The translations under genes and the position numbers were made by a program. Positions 49,741-58,896 of a stretch of 64,000 nt of DNA are shown piece after piece. The DNA comes from CAKKQX01 sp963734595 (GTDB lineage: Bacteria; Pseudomonadota; Gammaproteobacteria; Burkholderiales; SG8-41): contig CAVTHV010000011.1 of NCBI GenBank assembly GCA_963734595.1, positions 149,512 to 213,511 of the forward strand. Reading direction: 5' to 3'. Below the pieces are notes generated by a model. The model searched no databases. It had not been told where the DNA came from and saw only the letters and a list, made by a program, of their open reading frames with translations. The first letter of the stretch is position 1, and the number at the start of each line of letters is the position of its first letter.

Positions 49741-50635
49741 GCGCGGCAGCCGCCTTTTGGCGGTAGTCGCGGGGCGCAATGTCGTAGTACTGCTTGAAGC
49801 GGCGGGCAAAGTAGGCCACGTCCTCGAATCCCACCGCTTCGGCGACCTCCGAGATCCGCAGCGTGGTATGGGTAAGCAGCTCCTGCGCCTTTTCCATGCG
49901 CCGTTCGGTCACGAGATCGGTGAAGGTCTTGCCGGTTTCCTTCTTCAGCAGGTGCGCGAGATAGTTGGGGGAAAGCGCGGCGGCAGCGGCGGCATCGGCG
50001 AGCGAGATGCGTTGCATGAGGTTATCGCGCACATGGCGGATGACCCGCGACAACGCATCGCGCCGGCTCTTGCGCTGCGCCTGTTCGGCCGCCATCCGCA
50101 GCAAATCAGTTTCATAGCGCCGGCATACCGCTGCGATCAGGAGCAGCAGGTTGGCGCGGATGATTTCAAGCGAGCAGAAACGGCGGCGGGCGTTTTCCTC
50201 CATCATCCTGCGACACCCGTCATGCGCCGCCTTGAGATCGGCTCCATCCAGCCGGAAATCCATGAATTCCTGGAACAGAAACGGCGCCAGCTCCGGCGCG
50301 TGTTCCAGCGGAACGTCTTCCAGGTCCAGCGGGTCGACATCGAGTTCCGGACGCAGGAAGCGCTGGTTGAAGTTGAGCACGTAAAATCTGGACCCGGGCG
50401 GATGCGGGACCCGGTGCACGCGATAGGGCAGCACAAAGCTGAGGGAACCCGCTTCCAGCATGCGTTCGGTGGCGCCGATGTAATGCTGGGTGCGGCCGGC
50501 CAGATTCACCTGCACCTGGAAATACTCATGACGATGCGCCTGCTCGATGCGCGTAACGTCGCGTTCGTCATGGATCCCGAAATCGGGATTCATGACGCGC
50601 TCCGCCATCGAGTAAGTTCTGATCGTCCTGGTCAT
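49733..50635 (-). CDS. AraC-family transcriptional regulator
   Basis: An intact 300-residue regulator. The N-terminal half is a cupin-like sensor (HRHEYFQVQVNLAGRTQHYI, VLPYRVHRVPHPPGSRFYVL); the C-terminal AraC domain has two helix-turn-helix units: ISLADAAAAAALSPNYLAHL and ISEVAEAVGFEDVAYFARRF, followed by FKQYYDIAPRDYRQ. It lies downstream of tctC on the same strand and upstream of the flavoprotein gene. It is the natural candidate to bind the two 40-bp elements at 49701-49740 and 55715-55754; this is inference. Confidence 0.92.
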   Translation of the reverse strand: MTRTIRTYSMAERVMNPDFGIHDERDVTRIEQAHRHEYFQVQVNLAGRTQHYIGATERMLEAGSLSFVLPYRVHRVPHPPGSRFYVLNFNQRFLRPELDVDPLDLEDVPLEHAPELAPFLFQEFMDFRLDGADLKAAHDGCRRMMEENARRRFCSLEIIRANLLLLIAAVCRRYETDLLRMAAEQAQRKSRRDALSRVIRHVRDNLMQRISLADAAAAAALSPNYLAHLLKKETGKTFTDLVTERRMEKAQELLTHTTLRISEVAEAVGFEDVAYFARRFKQYYDIAPRDYRQKAAAALR

Positions 50636-50747
50636 GTCGCGCGCATCCGGCGCTTCCCGGATGCTTCCGTCAATTGCGTCCCGGCCAAAAAAACAGGGGC
50701 GAACAACCGTTCACCCCCGTTGTGCTGCATTCCTGCGGTACGCGGTC

Positions 50748-51763
50748 TTACTGGATTTCCTTCACCGCAGTCTTGAAGATCGTGGCGAGGCTGGCACCTT
50801 CCTTCGCGACCTGCTCGATCGCCAGCTGCTGCTTGTCGCCTGCCATGAAGCTCACCGGGCGGTTGCCTTTTGTCGTTTCCTCGATCAGGGCCGGGTCGTT
50901 CATCGCCGCCGCCAGACCGGCGCGGAAAGCCGCGACGGCCTTGGGATCGGTATTGGGCGGGGCATAGTAGCTGCGATGCGTCTCCAGGATGTTCGCCACG
51001 GCTTGCAGCGAACTCTTCTTGGCGGCAGGCGCAAGCTCGATCGCGGTCGGAACATCCGGGAACTCGGGAATGCGCTCGGAGGTGACGACCAGGATCGGGC
51101 GCTTGTCGCCGGACTTGATGGACGCCAGGGACTCGCTCAGGCCGGTGATATGGCCGTCGCCGTCGCCCTTGATGACCGCGAGCGCGGTGTCGGCATTCCC
51201 CTCGTAGCCGGTGACCGCCTTCAGCTTGAAGCCCAGCGAATCGGCCAGCGTCGCCATGGTATAGAAGTCCTCATCGGTACCCTGCGAGGGATAGACGAAC
51301 GGGCGGCCGAGTTTCTGCACGTCCTGGAAGGTCTTGATCGCGGATTTGCCGCCCACCGTCAGCACCCGGGGCTCGCTGGTGGCCCGCCCGAGAAACACGA
51401 ACTTGGTCGCATCGAACTGCACCCCCTTGCTGCCCGCGATCGGCGCCATGATCAGCGTGGATGCGTTGCCGAAACCAACCTGGAAGCCGTCGGGCTTCTG
51501 CCGCCACATGTAGTTGGCCGCCTTCAGGCCGCCACCGCCCGGCATGTTGCTGATCCGCACCTCGGACGCGCCGAGATGCTTCTGGAGGTACGGCGCGATC
51601 AGCCGCGCGTAGCGCGTGTGCCCTCCGGACGGGCTGCCGGCCACGACGATGGTGAGCACCTTGCCCTTGTAATAATCGGGGACCTGGGCTGCCGCCTGCC
51701 CGGAAAGGCCCATGAGCGCCGGCACGGCCAGTGCCGCCAGCATTTTTTTCCACTGATGTTCAT
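50748..51763 (-). CDS. tctC: TTT/Bug-family substrate-binding protein TctC (homopolymer break at the N-terminus)
   Basis: The periplasmic receptor of the adjoining TctAB transporter. ATG 51763 follows GAGGAAGC and reads MNISGKK; a run of seven T (51743-51749, plus strand) appears one base short, after which MLAALAVPALMGLSGQAAAQ completes the signal peptide. The mature protein has KVLTIVVAGSPSGGHTRYAR, ISNMPGGGGLKAANYMW, GFGNASTLIMAPI and LPTA-like PDVPTAIELAPAAKKSS. It is more divergent from the other Bug proteins here than they are from each other (ligand loop lacks HVPYKG), pointing to a different substrate. About 338 residues. Confidence 0.88.
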
Positions 51764-51840
51764 TGCTTCCTCCTCAGTAGTTTTGATTACGCTGCTTATC
51801 GAGCAGGGATTCACCCGCCCAAAAAAACTCGTGTCGACTT

Positions 51841-52378
51841 TCAAGACTGGCTGAAAATGGGTTCCAGCAACCCGTGGTAGAGCTGCACGTCGAGCGCCAC
51901 CGCAAATAACAGATAGATCACGGCGGTGAAAATCGCAGTATAGACCAAGGCGCGTCCCCACGTGTAGTGCCTGCTCAGCAGGAAATAGCCTCCGGTAAAC
52001 ACGAAGATCGCCGGGATGGGTCCCACCAGATAAATCATCGCCGTAAACAACACGACCATCCCGTAAGCAATCGCTTCGGCTCGCCATGACGGCCCGCGAC
52101 CCGCTGCGCGCTTTTCGCCCGGGCTCTTCTCTTTCGGCATGGACGCAGGGGCCTTCTCGCGCTTGGCAAGAACCTCGAGCAGGTCCACATGCAATTCCTC
52201 GGCCGGGCGCAGGTTCTGCCAGATGATCTGGATCACGATCATGATCAGGCCAAAGGCGGCGACCGGGATGGGGACCATTCTCGCCCGCGGGCCGTATTCC
52301 CAACTGAGATAAATGACGCCGAGAAGAATGAAGAGAATCACCGCGGCGAGCGATGTTTTCCTGTAAACGTCTGCTCAC
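51841..52378 (-). CDS. tctB: TTT transporter small membrane subunit TctB (one frameshift)
   Basis: The four-helix TctB subunit, about 179 residues. GTG 52378 overlaps the tctA stop (GTGA), then VSRRLQENIA leads, after an extra base near 52350, into AAVILFILLGVIYLSWEYGP, the first membrane segment. Further segments are VPIPVAAFGLIMIVIQIIW, AIAYGMVVLFTAMIYLVGPI and TAIFTAVIYLLFAVALDVQL. A charged cytosolic loop (EKAPASMPKEKSPGEKRA) separates helices 2 and 3. Works with TctA as permease and TctC as receptor. Confidence 0.85.
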
Positions 52379-53881
52379 GATGCCCTCCCCCCGGCGGCAA
52401 GCCGCGCGCGTTTGCTCCACCAGTTGCGGATGAAAGGCATCGCGGTGGTGATGATGACGAAGATGAACATCGCGAGGGTCACCGGGCGGGTAAACAGGAA
52501 GTCACTGCCGTACAGCGTCAACGAAAGATGAAGATTGCGTTCGATCATCGTCGCCAGCACCATGCCGATCACGAAATTCGCCCGTGAATAATGATACTTT
52601 TCCATGAGGTAGCCCAGGATGCCGAACACGGCCGCGACCACCACGTCTTCGATCCGGCTGTGGGCGGCAAAGGCGCCGATGAAACATACCGACAACACCA
52701 GGGGAACCATGATGTTCGGGTGCATTGCCGGAAGCCGGGCGAAGTATGGCGCAGCGGCCAGGCCGATCAGCGTCACGAGCACGTTGGCCAGCACGATGAT
52801 CCACACCATGGTGAACACGAGATCGAGATGCTTGCTGAGCATTTCGGGGCCGGGTGTAATGCCCATGCTGATGAACGCGACCAGCAGGATCGCCATGCCC
52901 TCGCCGCCGGGAATGCCGAATGCCAGGGTGGGCATCAGGCCGCCGCCCTCGTTGGCGCCGAGCGTCGCATCCGGCGCAATCACGCCTTCGACAGCCCCTT
53001 TGCCGAAACGCTCGGGAGTTTTCGATGTCTGCACCGCCTGCGCGTAGGCGGCAATCCCGCCGACACTGGCGCCGATGCCTGGAAGCACGCCGATCCACAA
53101 ACCCAACACGCTGGAGCGCACGACCAGCCACCAGTGCCGGAAGACGTCTTTCACCCCCTCCATCACGGTGCTGTTTTCATGAGTCACGCTACGGTCCACG
53201 ATGGAGCCGCCCTTGACATACAGCTTCATCATCTCGGCAACGGCAAACATGCCGATCATGGCCACGGGAAAGGAAATACCGTCCATCAGGTACTCGCTGC
53301 CAAAGGTGAAGCGGGGCGTCCCGGTGACGATGTCCGTGCCGATGAAAGCCACGAGCACGCCCAGCACCGCCGGCGACCATCCCCTTCAACAGCGACCCCT
53401 CGCTGAACGTGGCGATGATGGTCAGTCCCCAGATCGCCATCATCAGGTACTCGCTCGGCCCCAGGAACAGCATGATCGGGCGCACGACGGGAATACTGAC
53501 AGCCAGAAATACGGCACCGACCAGGCCGCCGAGCAATGCGGCCATCGCCGAGGCCCCCAGCGCCCGTGTCGCTTTGCCCTGCTGCGTCATCGGATAGCCG
53601 TCGAAACACAGGGCCAGGCTCTTGGCCGCGCCCGGCACGTTGAACAGGATGCTGGTGACCGAACTGCCCCAGATCGTGCCGATATGCGCTCCGAGCAGCA
53701 ACATTAACGTGGGCGGCACCGGAAAGCCGTAGGTAAAAGGCAGAAGCAGCGCCAGCGCCACGATTCCGCCCAGGCCCGGCAGGATGCCGACGACCAGCCC
53801 GTAGACCACGCCGATAAACAGGAACAGGAGGGCCTGCGGCGTCAGCAGTACCACCAGGCCGGAGATAATGGCGTCAATCAT
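52375..53881 (-). CDS. tctA: TTT transporter large membrane subunit TctA (one frameshift)
   Basis: TctA is the multi-helix permease, about 502 residues. ATG 53881 begins MIDAIISGLVVLLTPQALLF. Family motifs: VGILPGLGGIVALALLLPFT, GAHIGTIWGSSVTSILFNVP GAAKSLA, then after a break near 53370, TFGSEYLMDGISFPVAMIGM, GVLPGIGASVGGIAAYAQAV and NEGGGLMPTLAFGIPGGEGM, the two characteristic PGxG repeats. It ends WSKRARLAAGGRAS. The 282-bp gap between it and the acyl-CoA dehydrogenase gene upstream contains no recognisable gene; an internal promoter there is possible. Confidence 0.88.
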
Positions 53882-54163
53882 CGCAGGCAGCCTTTGCCGA
53901 GCGGGGCTTGCGCCCGGATATTCAACCGCATCGCGATACAAGACGAGGACGCGGACGCCCGCGGATCGTCACCAGCAATAGTCAAAATAGACTCCTCCTT
54001 TTATTCCTCAAAACCGAGAGGTCTGAAGCTCTCGATCCAGGCCCCGATACGGCATGGCCCATATATTGAAGACGGTAATTGTAACAAGAACTTTTGCGCG
54101 TGACTCGCCGCAGACAGGCCGCATCCGCGCCGGTCAGCGAAAGTCCGACGGTGAGGCCCCTCC

Positions 54164-55412
54164 TCATTTCTCGGGCCCGGCGTACACACCCGCCGTTTCG
54201 GGGAACATCGACTTGATGATTTTGAAGCGGGTGATATCCACCGTGCCGTCCATGTGCAGGAACATGGTGGCGTCGCGGTAAAGCTTTTCGATGCCGAAGT
54301 CGAGCATCGTGCCGTTGCCGCCGTGCAATTCCACCGCGTGCTGGCACACCTTGAGGATCTCCTCGGAGGCGAACAGCTTGGCCATGCTGCACAGGTGATC
54401 GGCGTCCGGCGTGTCTTCGTCCGTCGCGCGCGAGGCCGCCTGCAACAGAGCGCGCACGGCGCTCAGCTTGGTTGCCATGTCGGCGAGCCGCGAGGCGACC
54501 ACCTGGTGCTTGATGAGGATGCGCCCGCCCTGCACGTAGTTCTGCACGTAATCGGCGGTCCGCTCGAACGCGGCGATGCCGATGCCCAGGTTTTTCGAAG
54601 CCTGGATGATCCTTCCCGGACGCGAATAGTGTCCCGATCTCCTTGCCAGCGCATCGTTTTCGGCCAGGCAATGGTCCCTGGGCACGCGGCAGTCCTCGAA
54701 TACCATCTCGCCGTTGTTCATGAAGCGTCCGCCCAGCGTCTCGTTGCAGCGGGCAACGCTGAAGCCGGGCGTGCCTCGCGGGACCAGGAAGCTCGAGGTG
54801 CCTTCCCGCATCTTTATGCCCGGTTTGGTGTTGGCGTAGACCACGTAAAGGCTTGCATCGTAGCCGTTGCTCACGAACTGCTTGCGGCCGTTGATCACCC
54901 ACTCGTCGCCCTTCAGCACGGCTTTCGTCTGGAACGCCGTTTCCGGCGTATCGTAGCCCAGCCAGCGATCCGAGGCGCCGCGCGGCTCGGTGGAACAGTG
55001 CGCCAGGAAGAAACCCGGGATCCGCAACGATTTTCGGGAACCAGTACTCCTGCAGATGGCGGGGCGCGATGTTCTTGAGCAGCGTCGAAACTTTCCACAC
55101 CTGCACCAGCTTGTCGGCGAGACCCGAGTCTCCGCGCGCGATCTCCTCGGCAATGACTGCGAAGGTCCGGACCTGGGTCTTGGGATCGAGCGGCGTGCCG
55201 CCGAACTCCTCCGGCACGCCGAGCGTGCGGATGCCGATCTGGTCCGCCATCTCGAGGATCTTGCGCGGCAGCCGGTCTTCCGGCGTCATGATCCACTCGC
55301 GCTGCCAGTTCTGGCGGATGAAAGGCGTGACGAAATCGTTGACGAAGGCGCGCGCGGCATCCCTCATCATCCGCTGCTCTTCGGTGAGTCCGTAGTCGTT
55401 TATGTCGTACAT
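54164..55412 (-). CDS. Acyl-CoA dehydrogenase (one frameshift)
   Basis: A 415-residue acyl-CoA dehydrogenase, paralogue of the one at 34525-35765. ATG 55412 follows GAGAGGAGAG and reads MYDINDYGLTEEQRMMRDAA. RTLGVPEEFGGTPLDPKTQV is followed by a break near 55015; the other frame gives FFLAHCSTEPRGASDRWLGY, WVINGRKQFVSNGYDASLYV, CNETLGGRFMNNGEMVFEDC and VELHGGNGTMLDFGIEKLYR, ending ETAGVYAGPEK. It is the first gene after promoter B and likely shares a transcript with tctABC and the AraC gene. It probably oxidises a CoA ester of the transported acid. Confidence 0.88.
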
Positions 55413-55804
55413 GGATCGCTCTCCTCTCCCTCGCGCAGTTCTAAAAAATCGAAGCTGGCGCGCGATCTATTGCTGGCACTGGCTATAAATCGCGCAATTT
55501 GCAAATAAGACGCGCCACCACCTGGCGGCGCGGTGCCGCGCCATTCGAATACTTAACTTATACTCCTCGATACGAGCGACCGGAGGGCGGTCTCGATCGC
55601 TTATTTTTCTGTGTGCTCGCAAAACGCGGGAACCGCCGCGCGATGAGTCCCTCTCTGCGCCGCGGACTGGAAAAACTCCGGTTCAGTATAGGCACAATGC
55701 ATTTGCGTGACTTAGGACACGATTGGTTTTTTCATGGAGTATTGTGTTGCCGCATTGCAGCAGCCCGATCAACGCAATCGGCCGGCGTCGATTCTCATTT
55801 ATGA
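55413..55804. other. Intergenic region upstream of the acyl-CoA dehydrogenase gene
   Basis: This 392-bp stretch has no supported gene. Near 55457-55495 it has GCGCGATCTAT and ATAAATCGCGC, a dyad with a 20-bp middle. Further upstream lies promoter B with the shared 40-bp element. The implied leader of the dehydrogenase mRNA would be about 266 bases and would include the dyad. Confidence 0.5.
55678..55754 (-). promoter_or_regulatory. Predicted promoter B with the shared 40-bp element (dehydrogenase/tctABC operon)
   Basis: The element spans 55715-55754 and is identical to promoter A at 31 of 40 positions without gaps, including all of TGGAGTATTGTG (55735-55746, plus strand). A -10-like TATACT (55690-55685, minus strand) starts 25 bp from the element edge, exactly the spacing of promoter A. 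The inferred start site is near 55678 and the element centre at about -56.5, suitable for an AraC-type activator. Confidence 0.6.
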
Positions 55805-56303
55805 TTAAAGCACCACCGGCTTGTCCGGCAGTTCGTCCGGGATTTCCTGCCACTGGCGGAAAATGCCGCGCGAGCAATGCAGTGATCTCGCGAATGCCGG
55901 CAAGCGCGCCTTCTTCATAACGGCCGGCGCGAAACGCCGTCTCCATCCTGCGGCAGATCGCCTCCCACTCCTGCGGTTTCACTTTCCTGTTGATGCCGCG
56001 GTCGGCAACGATCTCGATCTGGCGATCGACGAGCTGCACATAGACCAGCACGCCGCTGTTGTGCTCGGTGTCCCATACGCGCAGCCGCGAGAAAATCTCG
56101 ATGGCGCGATTGCGCGGGGTGCGCCCGTGCAGCAGGAGCCACAGGTTCAATCCCGCTTCGACGGCGAAACGGATCTCACCGCTGTGCCGGCTCTCGGATT
56201 CGCGCACCGCGTTCTCGACCGCAGCAAGTGTCGTTTTCGGAAACGCCCGGTTGGCGATCCATTGCGGCGCAAGCAGATGTTTAATGACGCGTTTCAGACT
56301 CAT
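55805..56303 (-). CDS. TPM-domain protein (one frameshift)
   Basis: A 166-residue TPM (TLP18.3/Psb32/MOLO-1) domain protein without a signal peptide. It starts MSLKRVIKHLLAPQW at 56303. Family marks are AVRESESRHSGEIRFAVEA, RVWDTEHNSGVLVYVQLVDR and VADRGINRKVKPQEWEAIC. A break near 55860 restores the typical end IPDELPDKPVVL, TAA at 55805-55807; without it the frame runs on. It follows a larger TPM gene and lemA on the same strand, a common three-gene set of unknown function tied to the cell envelope. Confidence 0.8.
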
Positions 56304-56325
56304 CGTTCACCCGTTTTGATTCTTC

Positions 56326-57201
56326 TCACCAGCTGCTGGAAGCCCCGCCGCCGCCAAAACCACCGCCGCCTCCGCTGAAACCGCCGCCGCCACTGCTGAA
56401 ACCACCGCCGCCACCCGACGACCATCCACCCGCAGAGCCGCCGCGATTCGCAACGCCGCCGAACAGACTCAGGACGAAGGCGATCACGCCGACGACGATC
56501 CCGGCGATCAGCGCCCCTCCGATCATCCACGCAATCGCACCGGCCACCGCGCCGACGACACCGGAACCGGCGAAGCGGCCGAGGACTGCGCGCAATATGC
56601 CGCCGACCACGAACACCAGAATGAAGCCGAAAATGAGGAAGGATTCGATGTCTTCGAATGCGGTGCCGGGTTTCTGCTGCGCCCCGCGCTGCGGCGCAGG
56701 CAGCGGCTCGCCTTCGGCAGTCTTGATAATGCGGTCGACGCCGGCGGTGATGCCCCCGTAGAAGTCGCCCTGCCGGAAATACGGTGCAACGATGTCGCTG
56801 CCGATGCGCTTGGCGATGACGTCCGGGATCGCACCCTCGAGTCCGCGCCCCACTTCGATCCGCATCTTGCGGTCGTTCTTGGCGACGAGGAACAGCACGC
56901 CGTCGTCGATGCCCTTGCGTCCGAGCTTCCATGCGTCGGCAACGCGGATCGAGTACTGCTCGATCTCCTCGGGCTGCGTGGTGGGGACCAGCAATACCGC
57001 GATCTGTGAGCCTTTGCTGCTCTCGAATGCGGCGAGCTTCTGCTCCAGCGCTGCGCGCTGCCCGGCGTCGAGCGTGCCGGTGAGATCGGTGACTCGCGCC
57101 TTGAGCGGCGGCACCGCAACCTCCGCCGCCGCACCAAACTGTGTCGCGAAAAAAAATGCTGCCGCGGCAAGCAGGACCCGCGGCGAGACGCACAGCCTCA
57201 T
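56326..57201 (-). CDS. TPM-domain membrane protein with glycine-rich tail (YgcG-like)
   Basis: An intact 291-residue protein. Signal peptide MRLCVSPRVLLAAAAFFFAT; mature start VAVPPLKARVTDLTGTLDAG; TPM marks KGSQIAVLLVPTTQPEEIEQ, LGRKGIDDGVLFLVAKNDRK and RIEVGRGLEGAIPD. Two to three membrane segments lie between about residues 185 and 250, then a Gly/Ser-rich tail. The ATG is six bases after the lemA stop. Relatives are paired with LemA; the biochemical role is not settled. Confidence 0.85.
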   Translation of the reverse strand: MRLCVSPRVLLAAAAFFFATQFGAAAEVAVPPLKARVTDLTGTLDAGQRAALEQKLAAFESSKGSQIAVLLVPTTQPEEIEQYSIRVADAWKLGRKGIDDGVLFLVAKNDRKMRIEVGRGLEGAIPDVIAKRIGSDIVAPYFRQGDFYGGITAGVDRIIKTAEGEPLPAPQRGAQQKPGTAFEDIESFLIFGFILVFVVGGILRAVLGRFAGSGVVGAVAGAIAWMIGGALIAGIVVGVIAFVLSLFGGVANRGGSAGGWSSGGGGGFSSGGGGFSGGGGGFGGGGASSSW

Positions 57202-57207
57202 GGCCGT

Positions 57208-57876
57208 TTACTTGCCGGGCAGCGGATATTCGCTCGGCGCGCTGCCGGCCGGAGCCGGGGCCGGCGCAGCAGCAGGAGCGGCCGGTTTGCTGAAATCGAC
57301 TTTCGGCGCCTTGCTGATTTCCTTCTCGTTGTCGACCGTGAACTGGGGTTTTTCCTTGAAGCCGAACATCATCGCCGTCAGGTTGCTCGGAAAGGAACGC
57401 ACCACGACGTTGTATTCCTGCACCGCCTTGATGTAGCGGTTGCGCGCCACCGCGATGCGGTTTTCCGTGCCTTCGAGCTGCGCCTGCAGGTCGCGGAAAT
57501 TCTGGTCCGATTTGAGCTGCGGATAGTTCTCCGCCACCACCAGCAGGCGCGACAGCGCGGACGTGAGTTCACCCTGGGCCGCCTGGAATTTCGCGAACGC
57601 CTGCGGATCGTTGACGAGTTCCGGCGTCGCCTGGATGCTGCCGACCTTGGCGCGGGCATTGGTGACGCCAAGCAGCACCTGCTGCTCCTGCGCCGCGAAA
57701 GCCTTCACCGTTTCCACCAGGTTCGGCACCAGATCGGCGCGGCGCTGGTACTGGTTCACCACTTCGGCCCAGCCCGCCTTGATCTGTTCATCGCTTGATT
57801 GCAGCGTGTTGTAGCCGCACCCGGACAGCAACACTGTCGCGGCCATCGTAGCCATCATCAGAAACCGCCTGATCAT
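57208..57876 (-). CDS. lemA: LemA-family lipoprotein
   Basis: An intact 222-residue LemA protein. ATG 57876 is preferred because GGAGG lies six bases upstream. N-terminal lipobox LLSGCGYNTLQ, then a long helical domain with QRRADLVPNLVETVKAFAAQ, LLVVAENYPQLKSDQNFRDL, ENRIAVARNRYIKAVQEYN and FPSNLTAMMFGFKEKPQF, the family core. A Pro/Ala tail follows (APAAAPAPAPAG). Envelope-associated; function unknown. First gene of the lemA-TPM-TPM operon. Confidence 0.9.
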   Translation of the reverse strand: MIRRFLMMATMAATVLLSGCGYNTLQSSDEQIKAGWAEVVNQYQRRADLVPNLVETVKAFAAQEQQVLLGVTNARAKVGSIQATPELVNDPQAFAKFQAAQGELTSALSRLLVVAENYPQLKSDQNFRDLQAQLEGTENRIAVARNRYIKAVQEYNVVVRSFPSNLTAMMFGFKEKPQFTVDNEKEISKAPKVDFSKPAAPAAAPAPAPAGSAPSEYPLPGK

Positions 57877-57897
57877 GATCATCCTCCACATGAAGTA

Positions 57898-58018
57898 ACT
57901 CGTTAATGGTGAATCGTTAATCGTGAATCGGGTCCCTTCGTAATCCCTCCATCCGGAGGACGGTGTAGAACAGAGCTGTCGACACACGATTTACGATTCA
58001 CGATTCACGGCTTACGGT
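57898..58018. repeat. Inverted array of GTGAATCGTTAATCG words
   Basis: The left arm (57898-57932) uses GTGAATCGTTAATCGTGAATC words and the right arm (57985-58018) their complement ATTTACGATTCACG, separated by about 52 bp. It fills the gap between lemA and udg. Same vocabulary as 20.96-21.06 kb. Confidence 0.75.
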
Positions 58019-58021
58019 CCT

Positions 58022-58870
58022 TTAAATGGCGGCGGACTTGCCTGACTGCAAGCCCCTCATCACGTCCACAGCATAGCAAAGATCCGCCCACGCTTTGGCC
58101 TTGTCGTGCAGGCTGCGCAAAAGATAAGCCGGATGATAGGTCACGATCAGCGGAATGCCGCGGTATTCGTGCAATTTGCCGCGCATGCTGGCCACGCTCG
58201 CCTCGCGCGCGAGCAGATTGACCGCCGCGACTTTGCCCAGCGCCACGATCAGCCTGGGCTGGAGCAATTCGATCTGGCGATGCAGGTAGGGCTCGCAGGC
58301 GAGCGCCTCCTCCGGCTCCGGATTGCGGTTGCCGGGCGGGCGGCATTTGACGACGTTGGCGATGTAGACGTTGCTGCCGCGCTTCAGATGGATCGCGGCG
58401 AGCATGGCGTCGAGCAATTTCCCGGCCTGGCCGACGAACGGCTCGCCCTGCGCGTCTTCATCGGCGCCGGGTCCCTCGCCGACGAACAGCCAGTCCGCGT
58501 TCTCGTCGCCGACGCCGAACACGGTCTTGTTGCGCTTCGCATGGAGCGGACAGGCGGCGCAGGCGGCGACACTCGCCTTGAGCCCGCTCCAGTCCATGCG
58601 CATGATGCTCGCGCGCCGGTCGTCTCCCTCGGAAGAGCGTGACCCGTGATCGGTGACCGGTGACCGGTGACTAATGAGCGACGGGTCGCCCGTATCGGGT
58701 GCGACCGCTTCGGGTGCGAGGGGTTCCGGCGCGCGGTCACGCAGATGCCATACCGGCGTCAGCCCCATCTCCCTGAGCATTTCGTCGCGGCGGTCCTTCA
58801 ACGCGGTTCTCCCCGCCCCACGCAGCCCCGAACCAAATGCGCAGCGCATGTGTTGTTCTCGTCCAGTCAC
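58022..58870 (-). CDS. Uracil-DNA glycosylase, family 4 (iron-sulfur), with repeat-encoded linker
   Basis: An intact enzyme of about 280 residues that removes uracil from DNA. GTG 58870 opens the frame; ATG 58849 (MRCAFGSGLRG) is another choice. Family-4 marks are the cysteine ligands in ACAACPLHAKRNK, WLFVGEGPGADEDAQGEPFV, NVVKCRPPGNRNPEPEEA, ACEPYLHRQIELLQP, ALGKVAAVNLL and PLIVTYHPAYLLR. Between an N-terminal extension and the catalytic domain is SHRSPVTDHGSRSSEG, encoded by a GGTGACC word array whose inverted partner lies at the gene's start. Follows rimI and tsaB, a common order. Confidence 0.88.
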   Translation of the reverse strand: MTGREQHMRCAFGSGLRGAGRTALKDRRDEMLREMGLTPVWHLRDRAPEPLAPEAVAPDTGDPSLISHRSPVTDHGSRSSEGDDRRASIMRMDWSGLKASVAACAACPLHAKRNKTVFGVGDENADWLFVGEGPGADEDAQGEPFVGQAGKLLDAMLAAIHLKRGSNVYIANVVKCRPPGNRNPEPEEALACEPYLHRQIELLQPRLIVALGKVAAVNLLAREASVASMRGKLHEYRGIPLIVTYHPAYLLRSLHDKAKAWADLCYAVDVMRGLQSGKSAAI

Positions 58871-58893
58871 TGGTCACCGTTCACGGGTCACGC
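58637..58893. repeat. Inverted GCGTGACCCGTGA / GGTGACC arrays, one arm inside the udg coding region
   Basis: Arms at about 58637-58672 and 58863-58893 share GCGTGACCCGTGA-x-CGGTGACC-x-GTGAC in inverted orientation (23 of 25 positions). The first arm is translated as part of the glycosylase linker; the second spans the gene start and the gap to rimI. About 190 bp of coding DNA lies between. Confidence 0.75.
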
Positions 58894-58896
58894 TTT

